A stretch of DNA of 35,961 bases, taken from positions 1-35,961 of the forward strand of contig MIBH01000041.1 of NCBI GenBank assembly GCA_001829455.1, given 5' to 3'. The position numbers were made by a program, and so were the translations under genes. The notes beneath the pieces are model-generated. The model ran no database searches, had not been told where the DNA came from, and saw nothing but the letters and a program-made list of their open reading frames with translations. Shown here in pieces: positions 24,499-33,256 of this stretch (positions within the stretch are counted from its first letter, which is position 1; each line of letters opens with the position of its first letter). Source of the stretch: Spirochaetes bacterium RBG_13_51_14. Lineage in GTDB: Bacteria; Spirochaetota; UBA4802; UBA5550.

Positions 24499-27006
24499 AT
24501 GAGGACAACCCCATTCACCACAATCAGCCGTTTCTTCCTCCGAAACTACGATTCCGCTGATTTCATACTTCAACAGAAGGTGTCAATACTGTTCAGGATA
24601 TGCATGGCGATGCTATTGTTGATGCTGCCGATATATTTTATTGATTCACTGATCATGAAATGGGGCATCGACCTTCAAATGGCGATCCTGCTGCTTTTCA
24701 TTGTCGTCATATCGATCATGTTCATTATTCGCGCGGGATACTTCTTGCTTGCGGCCCACTCATTTCTGATTTCGTGTTTTATAGTCATCTGGTTCTTCTT
24801 TTTTATTAATCTTGACAAAGGATATTACCTCGAGCGAATGGCCTCCGTCGTGCTGGTGATCGCCCTTCTCTCATGCATCCCTCTCATAGTCGACAGGTTG
24901 AAACTATCCATAATTTTTTATTATGTCGCCAATATTCTGATATTCTGCGTTTTCATGGCGCTGATAAAAGATAGAGCTGGCATTCCCGGCACGACCCTCC
25001 TCTCATATTTTTTGGACACCGTCATCGCATTTGTCGCGAGCGGCGCTATTTCATACCAGATTTTCACGATAAACAGGAATGCCCTGAATCGGATGAAACT
25101 CGCCGAAGAAGAGATAAGAAAACGCGAGGAGCTGTACCGGGGAGTGGTCGAAGAATCTCCCCAGGCCATGATCATCGTGAATCAGGACGGCACACTGGGA
25201 TTCCTGAGCCAGGCCAAGGACTCCGCGTTCGGCTACCGGAAAAACGACATCCCCACCCTGGATCGGTGGTGGGATCTGGCGTTCCCGGACGGGGATTACC
25301 GGGAATTGATAAAAGTTGAATGGACCAACATTGTCAGCGACGCGGCGACCGCCGGATCCATCAACTCGATAGAAGCAAAAGTCTTCAGCAAGGACGGGTC
25401 CCCGCGCGACGTCATGATACGGTATGCGCCCCTGGGTGCAAGCGGCAGGGGCCTGATCCTTCTGGATGACGTCACAAACAGGAAAATAATAGAACGATCT
25501 CTGCTGGCGTCAGAGCGGCGTTACCGGAAGCTCTATGACAGCATGCTCGACGGATTCGTCAGCGTGGACATGAACGGAAAAATCCTGGAATTCAACACGG
25601 CATACCAGAACATGACCGGATACTCGCCCACTGAATTATACTCCCTGACCGTGTGGGACCTGACCCCCGCACGGTGGCACGATGTACAGAAAAAAATCAT
25701 CAATGATCAGGTTCTCTCAATGGGCCATTCTGAAATTTTCGAGAAAGAATATATAAAAAAAGACGGCACCGTCTTCCCCATTGAGCTCAGGGTATACCTC
25801 ATCCAGAACGATGAGGGCGTGAATGCGGGAATGTGGTCCATCGTTCATGACATCACCAAGCGGAAAAAAACGGAAACCGAGCTCCTCAAAGCGAGTAAAA
25901 TCGAGTCGCTGGGCGTATTCGCCGGGGGCATCGCGCACGATTTCAACAACCTCCTGACCGCCGTCATGGGAAACATATCCATTGCCAAGCTTGACATGGA
26001 CAGCAGCTCCGCGAGCTATCAACTGCTCAGGGAGTCCGAAAAGGCGTCGGAACGGGCCAAGGATCTCACCATGCAGCTCCTCACCTTCTCAAAAGGAGGA
26101 GCGCCCATTAAAAAGATAACTTCCATCCGGGATCTTCTCATATCGACCGTTGATTTCGTGCTCCGGGGATCACAGATCAAGAGCATCTTCTCCATACCGG
26201 ATAACTTATGGAACGCTGAAATAGACGAGGGCCAGATAAGCCAGGTCATCCATAATCTGGTGCTGAACGCTCGGGAGGCCATGCCGGGCGGCGGATTGAT
26301 CTCCATCGAAGCCGAGAACCTCATCATAACCTCCAAAGACAGCCTCCCCTTCGAGACCGGCCACTATATCATTATAAGGATTACCGACTCGGGATACGGT
26401 ATAGCGGCACGCTATCTACAGAAAATATTCGACCCCTTCTTCACGACAAAGGAGAACGGGAACGGGCTGGGATTATCGGTCACCTTTTCAATCATAAAAA
26501 AACATAACGGATACATAACCGTTGATTCTGCTGAAGGAGCGGGAACCTGCTTTACCGTCTTTTTGCCCGCGACCGAGAAAAAAGCCGTCTTAAAAGAGGG
26601 TCATCCTGACGGAAAAATGCCCGACAGCGGCACGGTTCTCCTCATGGACGACGAAGAAATGGTGCTCGATGTGGGGCAGAGAATCCTCACTCGCCTGGGA
26701 TTTGCGGCAGTCGGTGCCCGGGACGGGCAGGAAGCCATTGCGCTATACAAAAAGGCGAAGCAGTCCGGCAGGCCCTTTGATTTCGTCATCATGGACCTGA
26801 CGGTGCCCGGCGGTATGGGCGGCAAGGAAGCCATTAAGGTTCTGAAGGAATTCGACCCCGGCATTAAGGCCATCGTCTCCAGCGGCTATTCCATTGATCC
26901 GGTCATGGCTAACTTCCGTGAATTCGGCTTCACCGGGGTCGTTGCCAAGCCGTATACCATTGAAGACCTGCGGGAAGTAATCCGCCGCATACAATGGCGG
27001 GAATGA
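24499..27006 (+). CDS. Membrane-bound hybrid sensor histidine kinase (6TM-PAS-PAS-HisKA-HATPase-REC)
   Basis: The 835-residue protein starts with about six membrane helices (34-190). Two PAS domains follow (about 212-330 and 340-455), then a HisKA helix with GGIAHDFNN (phosphorylated H480). Next is a HATPase domain with N box HNLVLNAREAM (584-594), G1 DSGYGI (630-635) and GNGLGLS. A receiver domain (about 712-830) carries phosphoacceptor D766 in VIMDLTVP and K817. The first PAS is less conserved than the second. The kinase probably autophosphorylates and passes phosphate to its own receiver; an external phosphotransfer protein or regulator would be needed for output and none is adjacent. The convergent STAS gene is 22 bp away. 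The ligand is unknown. Confidence 0.95.
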   Translation: MRTTPFTTISRFFLRNYDSADFILQQKVSILFRICMAMLLLMLPIYFIDSLIMKWGIDLQMAILLLFIVVISIMFIIRAGYFLLAAHSFLISCFIVIWFFFFINLDKGYYLERMASVVLVIALLSCIPLIVDRLKLSIIFYYVANILIFCVFMALIKDRAGIPGTTLLSYFLDTVIAFVASGAISYQIFTINRNALNRMKLAEEEIRKREELYRGVVEESPQAMIIVNQDGTLGFLSQAKDSAFGYRKNDIPTLDRWWDLAFPDGDYRELIKVEWTNIVSDAATAGSINSIEAKVFSKDGSPRDVMIRYAPLGASGRGLILLDDVTNRKIIERSLLASERRYRKLYDSMLDGFVSVDMNGKILEFNTAYQNMTGYSPTELYSLTVWDLTPARWHDVQKKIINDQVLSMGHSEIFEKEYIKKDGTVFPIELRVYLIQNDEGVNAGMWSIVHDITKRKKTETELLKASKIESLGVFAGGIAHDFNNLLTAVMGNISIAKLDMDSSSASYQLLRESEKASERAKDLTMQLLTFSKGGAPIKKITSIRDLLISTVDFVLRGSQIKSIFSIPDNLWNAEIDEGQISQVIHNLVLNAREAMPGGGLISIEAENLIITSKDSLPFETGHYIIIRITDSGYGIAARYLQKIFDPFFTTKENGNGLGLSVTFSIIKKHNGYITVDSAEGAGTCFTVFLPATEKKAVLKEGHPDGKMPDSGTVLLMDDEEMVLDVGQRILTRLGFAAVGARDGQEAIALYKKAKQSGRPFDFVIMDLTVPGGMGGKEAIKVLKEFDPGIKAIVSSGYSIDPVMANFREFGFTGVVAKPYTIEDLREVIRRIQWRE

Positions 27007-27028
27007 CAAACATCACTGCGAGGTGCGA

Positions 27029-27367
27029 TTATTCAAGGTAGGTTGCCTTGAAATCAGTTTCTGACATTATCTCGAACATGCTGTCCAGCTTTGAGACGTC
27101 AAATAACGTCGAAATGTGTTCGGTGATATTGATGAAGATGAGAGTCACGTTTGACTTCAGGGATTCTTTAGAGAACTTGATGAAGAGCCCGAGTCCGGAT
27201 GAATCGAGGCTGTTCAGATGTTTACAGTCCAACCCAATGACGCGGGGCTTCTTCCAGAGTTTCTCCATGAAAATCCTGTCAAAATCCTCCAATTCGTTGA
27301 AAACAAGATCGCCATTAAGCGATAGAATACAAACATCCTTTTTTTCGGCACTTTTAATGCTCAGCAC
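27029..27367 (-). CDS. STAS-domain protein (anti-sigma factor antagonist-like)
   Basis: The 112-residue protein is a single STAS domain: CILSLNGDL at the N-terminus and VIGLDCKHLNSLDSSGLGLF in the middle. The serine of LDSSGLG is in the position phosphorylated in SpoIIAA/RsbV. Such proteins bind anti-sigma factors or act as switches controlled by phosphorylation. No partner kinase of the RsbW type is in the window. The gene begins with GTG preceded by GGGGG 8 nt upstream, and lies 125 bp beyond the end of the proA operon, so it may be separately expressed. Confidence 0.88.
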   Translation of the reverse strand: MLSIKSAEKKDVCILSLNGDLVFNELEDFDRIFMEKLWKKPRVIGLDCKHLNSLDSSGLGLFIKFSKESLKSNVTLIFINITEHISTLFDVSKLDSMFEIMSETDFKATYLE

Positions 27368-27492
27368 GTCTCAAACCCCCATTGTGTATCATGTATCGGT
27401 ATAACCGCGTGCCCGCTCGTATGATCACCGCCCCGAGAAGCTCCTGGTCCGCCGTTGGATGACGCACCTTCAACACAGGGAACCGGGCGATA

Positions 27493-27930
27493 CTATTCAA
27501 TCTGTGACAGGTCAATTTTCAGCGAAAGGCCGTCGAGTGTCAAGGGAATCTTTTTATGTTTTCCGTTGACCAGGGCCCTTACCCAGACGGTCGTTTCCCC
27601 CCTTCTATATTCACTTATCGACTTGATTTCATAATTTCTCAGGATTTTGCCGGGATACATTCTCTGGGCCTGCTCGAATTCACGTATAAAAAGCTCCTCA
27701 TCGGACATCTTCCGCTGTTCGGGCGAAAGCTTCTGCAACCTTATCTTCCTTATAAAATCCGGATGCGCCAGCTTGTACAGGGCCCTCCAATCCTTTTTTT
27801 TCCAGGCCTCGAGAAACTGCGTGGCCACATGGCGGGGGTTGATGCCCTGCATCGTGTCCTGAACTTTGCTGCAAGATGGCAGAATTATCGCGATTGACAG
27901 CAGCAGCGAAACCGGATGTCTCTTCATCAT
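27493..27930 (-). CDS. Lipoprotein, possibly NTF2/DUF4878-like
   Basis: The 145-residue protein has a signal peptide ending in IILPSC (Cys20). The mature part begins with a helix containing ATQFLEAWKKKDWRALYKL, followed by an acidic helix and C-terminal beta strands (ETTVWVRALVNGKHKKIPLTLDG). That arrangement is common in NTF2-like DUF4878 lipoproteins, though the assignment is tentative. It lies 21 bp after rsfS and looks like the last gene of the proA-nadD-LCP-rsfS operon. No catalytic residues are evident. Confidence 0.75.
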   Translation of the reverse strand: MMKRHPVSLLLSIAIILPSCSKVQDTMQGINPRHVATQFLEAWKKKDWRALYKLAHPDFIRKIRLQKLSPEQRKMSDEELFIREFEQAQRMYPGKILRNYEIKSISEYRRGETTVWVRALVNGKHKKIPLTLDGLSLKIDLSQIE

Positions 27931-27951
27931 TTCTGTTCCCGATCCCCGCAG

Positions 27952-28314
27952 TCAGTACGTTATTTCCGTGGCATCGCCCCAGAGCCTTTCCAGCTGGTAG
28001 TATTCCCTCAACTCATGGGTGAATATATGAACAATCAGCTCATTGAAATCAAGTATTATCCATCCGGACTCGTAATCGGGCTTGTTCCGCTGCCGCAGGC
28101 CCTTCGAATGGATGAATTTTTCCGCATCACGCGCCATCGACCTGCAGTGAATCCGGGAGTTGCCGGTGGCGATAAGAAAGTAATCGAGATAGCTGTTCAC
28201 ACATCGCAGGTCCATGATGACGATATCGAGGCCCTTTTTTTCTGATAGAACCTGCGCGCATTCACGCGAGATGTCAACGATCTCCTGTTCTTCCACTTTC
28301 AGCCGGTCCGTCAT
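27952..28314 (-). CDS. rsfS: Ribosome silencing factor RsfS
   Basis: The 120-residue protein has the hallmark iojap/RsfS pattern: LDIVIMDLR, SYLDYFLIATGNSRIHCRSM, then GWIILDFNELIVHIF, ending LERLWGDA. RsfS binds ribosomal protein uL14 and blocks subunit joining during starvation or stationary phase. Its ATG overlaps the stop of the LCP gene by 4 bp, consistent with translational coupling. The nadD-LCP-rsfS order is a common one in bacteria. Confidence 0.95.
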   Translation of the reverse strand: MTDRLKVEEQEIVDISRECAQVLSEKKGLDIVIMDLRCVNSYLDYFLIATGNSRIHCRSMARDAEKFIHSKGLRQRNKPDYESGWIILDFNELIVHIFTHELREYYQLERLWGDATEITY

Positions 28315-29420
28315 CGAGTCTGGTCCTCGCCGATAATGATCATTATATTATGGAGCTGCGTATTATCGATAATGTGATAGGTGCTCTGGATGCCCGTCAG
28401 CTCGGCGACGCGATTCACCGCCGCCATACTCGCCCTCTTGTTGATGATGACCGACTTGTTCATTCGACGATAGGGAGACGTGCCGAACTCAACGACATTC
28501 AGCCCTTCGCGGATCAGCCGTTCCCGCATCTTCCGCGCCAGGCCGGGAATGTCGGTCCCGTTCAGAATCTTGATCTTGATGGAAGAGTCTATGTCCCTCT
28601 CGTTCCTGTCAACAATGAGTTGGGCCAGGAATTCCTTTTCATAGATGCGGAACGTGATATCATCCATGACATAATAACCATCTCTGAAAAAACCGGGCAT
28701 CACCGTCGCCATCACGTCGCCGTCATTGAAAATAATTTCCCCTATCCGGAGGGCTTCCTGGGGCAGGAGATTGGTTTTAAGCGATTTCATCACTTCGGTC
28801 ATGAATTCCATGCCGACGAACCGCTCCAGCCGCTCCCGGTCCCGATACAGGGTCATGAGCACGTCCAGTATGCGGTCGTATTTCAGGTAGATCGAGTTCT
28901 GCTCGGCGGTGTTGATATACCGCATCACCTTCCGCCCGTCGAAATAATTGACGCCGAAGCCTATCCCGGGCGTTTCCCTCACCTGGTCGAGAACAAAGAG
29001 GTCGACGCCTTCGATGAGATTTACGATCCGCTCCACGTCAGTCGCATAGATCTCCGCGTAGAAAGGGATGTTGAGTCTTAAATCCTTCTGAATGGAATAG
29101 CGCAATCGATTGAAATTAAACACCACTACATCATTGATCCGTGCGCTGTGACCGCCGTCGTCGAGCCGGATCTTGAAAGCAGGCGGAATGAAGGTGATGC
29201 CGATCCTTCTGTTCTCCGGATTAATGCTCACGATGGAGAAAAAAGCGTGTTTGTGATCTTTCAAACTGTTGCTGCCGGCCACCAGGATATTGATGATTCT
29301 CTTCTTCCGTATCAGTTCCTCAACCGCGTTCCTGGTTCGAACGCCGTGCCAGTAATATATGAAAAGCAAAACGAGGACGGCGAGGAGGACGCCTCCGGCA
29401 ATCATTATTTTTCTTCTCAA
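28311..29420 (-). CDS. LCP-like protein with LytR_C domain (divergent)
   Basis: The 369-residue protein has an N-terminal membrane helix (about 6-24), a region aligning with LytR-CpsA-Psr (about 40-260), and a C-terminal LytR_C domain (about 280-368: KIKILNGTDIPGLARKMRERL onward). Canonical LCP enzymes attach undecaprenyl-linked glycopolymers to the envelope and carry an Arg-Asp pair in a PRD motif after the first strands. Here the matching place reads GITFIPPAFKIRL, so those residues are missing. It may be non-catalytic or use another substrate. The start TTG at 29420 overlaps the nadD stop codon; an ATG at 29405 is the alternative. Confidence 0.83.
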   Translation of the reverse strand: MRRKIMIAGGVLLAVLVLLFIYYWHGVRTRNAVEELIRKKRIINILVAGSNSLKDHKHAFFSIVSINPENRRIGITFIPPAFKIRLDDGGHSARINDVVVFNFNRLRYSIQKDLRLNIPFYAEIYATDVERIVNLIEGVDLFVLDQVRETPGIGFGVNYFDGRKVMRYINTAEQNSIYLKYDRILDVLMTLYRDRERLERFVGMEFMTEVMKSLKTNLLPQEALRIGEIIFNDGDVMATVMPGFFRDGYYVMDDITFRIYEKEFLAQLIVDRNERDIDSSIKIKILNGTDIPGLARKMRERLIREGLNVVEFGTSPYRRMNKSVIINKRASMAAVNRVAELTGIQSTYHIIDNTQLHNIMIIIGEDQTR

Positions 29421-29998
29421 TTGCTGTATAACCCCTTTTTCTGAATATAATCGATCACGGCGTCTGGGAGCAGATATTTGATCGTTTTCCCCGCGCGAAG
29501 ACGATCCCGGATGCAGGATGAGCTGATTTCGATCAGCGGATTCTCCGCATAATAAATATTATTCGAGCCGAAAACAGGACCCGGACGATTGTTCCCGCCC
29601 GGACGCCTCATCACGATGAGTGACGCATGTTTCAGCATGCGGTCTGGCTCCCGCCACGTGGCAAACTCATGCACGGCGTCCGACCCGATGATGAGATACA
29701 GCTCGCTTCCGGTATGGAGCGCCTGTATATCGTCAACCGTGGTAATGGTATACGACGGCCCCTCCCTGTCAATTTCAATCCGTGATACCTCGAATTCCCT
29801 CGTACTGGAGACCGCAAGCGCGGTCATGGCATAGCGGTGGTCCGGCGGCACGTCCCCGTCGAGCTTCTTGTGCACCGGATATTTCGCGGGCACTAGGATT
29901 ATTCTGTCGAGATCGAAATCGGACCTGATAATTTCAGCGTTGATAAGATGGCCGTAATGGATCGGATTAAAGGTTCCGCCGAATATTCCCAGCTTCAA
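29417..29998 (-). CDS. nadD: Nicotinate-nucleotide adenylyltransferase NadD
   Basis: The 193-residue protein begins KLGIFGGTFNPIHYGHL, the nucleotidyltransferase motif with GxFNPxHxGH, and has EISSSCIRDRL near the C-terminus, the usual SSTxIR-type phosphate-binding motif. NadD adenylylates nicotinate mononucleotide to deamido-NAD in NAD synthesis. Length fits the family. The start is a TTG, supported because the motif begins right after it. It starts 3 bp after the proA stop and is coupled to the LCP gene. Confidence 0.95.
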   Translation of the reverse strand: MKLGIFGGTFNPIHYGHLINAEIIRSDFDLDRIILVPAKYPVHKKLDGDVPPDHRYAMTALAVSSTREFEVSRIEIDREGPSYTITTVDDIQALHTGSELYLIIGSDAVHEFATWREPDRMLKHASLIVMRRPGGNNRPGPVFGSNNIYYAENPLIEISSSCIRDRLRAGKTIKYLLPDAVIDYIQKKGLYSN

Positions 29999-30001
29999 TG
30001 C

Positions 30002-31258
30002 TTACCGCACCTCTCCTTTCCCGTATACTACGTACTTGAGGGTCGTCAATCCCTCCATGCCCATCGCGCCCCGGGCGTGGAGCTTCTGCGTGGATATGCC
30101 CACTTCGGCGCCGAGGCCGAATTCACCGCCGTCATGGAAACGCGTCGAAGCGTTGACGAACACCGCCGACGAATCCACCTCCTTCAGGAAGCGCTCGGCG
30201 TTCAGATAGTCGGACGTCACAATGGCCTCCGAGTGATTCGAGCTGTAACGGGCGATGTGCTCAATGGCCGATTGGATTGAATCAACAATTTTGACCGCCA
30301 GGATGAGATCGAGAAATTCAAAGCCCCAGTCTTCTTCCCCGGCCGGTTTGACGCGGCCGGGAAATATCGCCGCTGTCTTCTCGCAGCCCCTGATCTCGAC
30401 GTGTTGGTCAAGCAGGCTTTGTAGAAGTGATTCCTTGTGCCGGTAGTTCTTGTGTATCAACAGGGTCTCCATTGCGTTGCACACGCCGGGCCGCTGCACC
30501 TTGGCGTTCACGGCAATCCGGTTCGCCATATCCTCGTCGGCGCTTTCATCCACGAAGATGTGGCACACGCCCTTGTCGTGTTTGATGACCGGAATCGTCG
30601 ACTCCGCCGTGACCGTTTTGATCAGGCTTTCCCCGCCCCGGAGCACGACGATATCGATATACGTATTCATGGTTACCAGGATCGGCACCAGTTCCCGGTC
30701 TGTTCTGTCTATGAAGGTAACACAGCTTTCCGGGACCGACAGCTCCACCATGGCGTCCCGAATAACGGCATGAAGGGCCCTGTTTGAGTGTATGGCTTCC
30801 CTGCCGCCGCGGAGTATGGCGGCGTTGCCGGATTTTATACAGAGGGCGGCGATATCCACCGTGACATTGGGCCGTGATTCATATATGACGGCCACCACGC
30901 CGAGGGGCACCCGCATCTGACCGACCCGTATGCCCGACGGGCGCGTCGTCATCTTCTCAATCCTGCTCACCGGGTCTTCCATCAGAGCAATTTCCAGAAC
31001 GGATGCCGCCATCGAGGCGATCCGCTCCTCACTCAGGAGCAGACGGTCAACCATTGCTCCGCTCAGACTTTCCTCTTTGGCAGCCGCCAGATCCTTCCTG
31101 TTTTCCGATATGATGTAGTCCGCTTTCTTCCGCAAGGACTCCGCGATCTTCCGGAGCAGATTGTTTTTTTGTACCGTTGAATAATTGGCCAGCACGCGGG
31201 ACGATTCCTTCGCCTTCCGGCACAGGTGTTCTATATACTGTTTATTGCTCACGTCCAT
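30002..31258 (-). CDS. proA: Gamma-glutamyl phosphate reductase ProA
   Basis: The 418-residue protein is full-length ProA: GVVAVIYESRPNVTVDIAAL, GNAAILRGG, then QRPGVCNAMETLL with the catalytic cysteine, HSEAIVT, and FVNASTRFHDGGEFGLGAEVGIST. It reduces gamma-glutamyl phosphate to the semialdehyde with NADPH in proline synthesis. proB, often next to it, is not in the window. It leads into nadD, LCP and rsfS with gaps of 3 bp or overlaps. A weak promoter-like TTGTCA lies about 50 bp upstream. Confidence 0.96.
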   Translation of the reverse strand: MDVSNKQYIEHLCRKAKESSRVLANYSTVQKNNLLRKIAESLRKKADYIISENRKDLAAAKEESLSGAMVDRLLLSEERIASMAASVLEIALMEDPVSRIEKMTTRPSGIRVGQMRVPLGVVAVIYESRPNVTVDIAALCIKSGNAAILRGGREAIHSNRALHAVIRDAMVELSVPESCVTFIDRTDRELVPILVTMNTYIDIVVLRGGESLIKTVTAESTIPVIKHDKGVCHIFVDESADEDMANRIAVNAKVQRPGVCNAMETLLIHKNYRHKESLLQSLLDQHVEIRGCEKTAAIFPGRVKPAGEEDWGFEFLDLILAVKIVDSIQSAIEHIARYSSNHSEAIVTSDYLNAERFLKEVDSSAVFVNASTRFHDGGEFGLGAEVGISTQKLHARGAMGMEGLTTLKYVVYGKGEVR

Positions 31259-31323
31259 ACCTGTTCCCCGATGAATTTCTTCCTCTATGTATCATGCGAC
31301 ACTATTTGACAAGTATAAAATAA

Positions 31324-31836
31324 TCACCGCTTCACCGGTGTTTCCCCGCTCCCCTCGCCGGGAAACCGTTTCGTTTTCATGAAATCGAGATAGTATTTCT
31401 CATCAAGCCGTTTCATAAGACCAAGAATATCCACTTTCAGCGACTGGTCGCCGTCATGATATATTGAAGAATAAAATTCAAGCACCGCTCCGGTGTCCTT
31501 GGAAAAACTGAGACACCACAGAAGGGTCCTTTTGATGACGACGATCCGCTCCTGCCGGTATCGTTCCATGAGGTACGCTTCATTGATCATTTTGTTGTCA
31601 AGGAGGGAGTAATAACCGCTCAGGCGGCTGTAGGGGTTATTGCTGTTTATCAGCGTATAAACATCATAAAACTGAACCACTGGACTGGACAACAGAAGGG
31701 GTAACCGCGACTGTTTTAATACAATATTCTCGATGAACCGGTCCCCCAACACGCGACCGATTAAAAACCCGATAACAATGAGAACAGGTATCAATATAAA
31801 CGCTCCAAAACGGTTTTTTTTTATCATTGCCGCCAT
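31324..31836 (-). CDS. Single-pass membrane protein of unknown function
   Basis: The protein of about 170 residues has one N-terminal membrane helix (FGAFILIPVLIVIGFLIG) and a mostly helical extracytoplasmic part containing NPYSRLSGYYSLLDNKMI and LWCLSFSKDTGAVLEFY. The second half suggests a helical-repeat fold, but no family was recognised. The frame opens with ATG at 31848, but GAGG 6 nt before the ATG at 31836 favours the inner start. It precedes proA by 65 bp. A TTGACA at 31883-31878 and TATAAT at 31863-31858 lie upstream with a short 14-bp spacing. Confidence 0.72.
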   Translation of the reverse strand: MAAMIKKNRFGAFILIPVLIVIGFLIGRVLGDRFIENIVLKQSRLPLLLSSPVVQFYDVYTLINSNNPYSRLSGYYSLLDNKMINEAYLMERYRQERIVVIKRTLLWCLSFSKDTGAVLEFYSSIYHDGDQSLKVDILGLMKRLDEKYYLDFMKTKRFPGEGSGETPVKR

Positions 31837-31863
31837 TACAATCCTCATACATTAATCATTATA

Positions 31864-32143
31864 ATGCATATTTATCCTGTCAATGTTAATTTGGCGTCAT
31901 GCGGCGCTCTCCCATAAACAGCGCCATGAGACATGTGATAAAATCGCCTTCCATCATTACTCCGCCCCCACTAAAACAGGTGCCGGGCATGCGCAATTGA
32001 TGAATTTTTTTACACATGTCTGATAATAATTGACTTGTTCCTCAACTGAAATAATATTTAATTATGTGCCCCCGCCGCCGCTGGCGGCGGGGGCAATAGT
32101 CAATTTTTATTGAGATCTGCAACACGTCTAATAATCATTTTCC
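31864..32143. other. Intergenic region between divergent genes, carrying repeat copy C
   Basis: This AT-rich stretch of about 280 bp between the membrane protein gene and the purC leader holds repeat element C and no gene that I can support. Confidence 0.4.
32032..32129 (+). repeat. Palindromic dispersed element, copy C
   Basis: Left end GACTTGTTCC and right end GCAACACGTCT are imperfect versions of the family termini. The central stem is 13 bp perfect (32067-32079 with 32083-32095) with loop GCT. The sequence right of the element continues TAATAAT as in copy B. It lies about 15 bp upstream of a promoter for purC. Confidence 0.8.
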
Positions 32144-32172
32144 TTGACAAAATACAGCTTTATACATTAATA
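32144..32172 (+). promoter_or_regulatory. Probable promoter for the purC leader
   Basis: TTGACA (32144-32149) and TTAATA (32167-32172) are spaced 17 bp apart. The -35 box is a perfect consensus and the -10 box is moderate. GAGGAG and an ATG follow within 25 bp. Confidence 0.5.
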
Positions 32173-32193
32173 AAATATCATGAGGAGTTGTTA

Positions 32194-32280
32194 ATGAGCT
32201 GCAGACCCCCAGTAAATCTGTTCTACAATTATCAGAACTGCACAGAATATACCGGAGCTGATATATGGAACCGTTGTTAA
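32194..32280 (+). CDS. Possible leader peptide overlapping the purC start (28 codons)
   Basis: GAGGAG lies 7 nt before an ATG that opens a 28-codon frame (MSCRPPVNLFYNYQNCTEYT, then eight residues). It ends in TAA at 32278-32280, inside the purC frame, overlapping purC by 16 bp. It has the better ribosome site of the two starts, so translation of it would be expected to affect purC initiation. It could also be chance. Confidence 0.35.
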   Translation: MSCRPPVNLFYNYQNCTEYTGADIWNRC

Positions 32281-33152
32281 ATGTTAAGATCCCGGGCGTT
32301 AAAAAAAAGTACAGCGGAAAAGTCCGGGACCTTTATACCGTCGACAAGGAACACCTTCTCATTGTATCCACCGACCGCATTTCAGCCTTCGATCACATTT
32401 TTCCCAATGGCATACCGGGAAAAGGCATTATATTGAATAAAATCTCGAACCTCTGGTTCAAAAACATAAAGGCGATTAAAAACCACATCGTTGAGGACAA
32501 CTTCAGCAATTTCCCAAAGCCATTCAGCGATTACCCCGAACTCCTGAAAGACCGGGCGGTCATCGTACGCAAAGCAAAGCGTATTGACTTTGAATGCATT
32601 GCCCGCGGATATCTGATCGGAACCGGCTGGAAAGACTACCGGGAAACCGGCGCGGTGTGCGGTATACGGCTCCCGGAGGGTCTGAAACTGGCCGAGAAGC
32701 TCGCGGCGCCCCTGTTCACGCCCGCCACGAAGGAAGATGCCGGCCACGATATAAACGTGCCGGTGGATGTCATGCGCGCCAAGGTGGGCGACGAGCTGGC
32801 TTACCGGCTCGGGGAGATCACGCTCCGCATTTATGAATACGCCCGCGACCTGCTGGACCAGCAGGGAATCATACTGGCTGACACTAAGCTTGAATTCGGG
32901 TTTGCCGATAACGAGATTATTCTGATCGACGAGGTCCTCACGCCTGACAGCTCCCGGTTCTGGGACAAAACAGTCTACCAGGCCGGTACATCGCCCGTCA
33001 GCTATGACAAACAGTACATCCGGGACTACCTTGAAACCACCACCTGGGATAAAAACTCACCGCCGCCGCCGCTTCCGGATGATATCGTACTCAGAACTCA
33101 AGAAAAATACCGGGAAATCATCTCGAGAATCGATGCTATATTCTCCCGATAG
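32265..33152 (+). CDS. purC: SAICAR synthetase (phosphoribosylaminoimidazole-succinocarboxamide synthase)
   Basis: The 295-residue protein is of the longer PurC type (about 290-310 residues): SGKVRDLYTV and STDRISAFDHIFPNGIPGKG near the N-terminus, ECIARGYLIGTGWKDY, TPATKEDAGHD, ADTKLEFGF, and LIDEVLTPDSSRFW. It joins CAIR and aspartate with ATP in purine synthesis. GGAG lies 8 nt before the ATG. It stands apart from other pur genes, with a possible leader frame overlapping its start, and is followed by repeat copy D. Confidence 0.96.
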   Translation: MEPLLNVKIPGVKKKYSGKVRDLYTVDKEHLLIVSTDRISAFDHIFPNGIPGKGIILNKISNLWFKNIKAIKNHIVEDNFSNFPKPFSDYPELLKDRAVIVRKAKRIDFECIARGYLIGTGWKDYRETGAVCGIRLPEGLKLAEKLAAPLFTPATKEDAGHDINVPVDVMRAKVGDELAYRLGEITLRIYEYARDLLDQQGIILADTKLEFGFADNEIILIDEVLTPDSSRFWDKTVYQAGTSPVSYDKQYIRDYLETTTWDKNSPPPPLPDDIVLRTQEKYREIISRIDAIFSR

Positions 33153-33256
33153 CGATAGATGTGCGAATCTTCGCTTCCATCATCAGATCGCCCCGCATAA
33201 AAAATAACATTTATACATAATTCATATTTGTCTAGTTATAGAAAATAATGTATATT

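Noticed and set aside
24251-24514. 87-codon minus-strand frame before the kinase
   Set aside because: It overlaps the kinase start, has no ribosome site and no recognisable motif; the plus-strand promoter explains the region better.
28350-29081. 243-codon plus-strand frame
   Set aside because: It is antisense to the LCP-like gene and shows only shadow composition.
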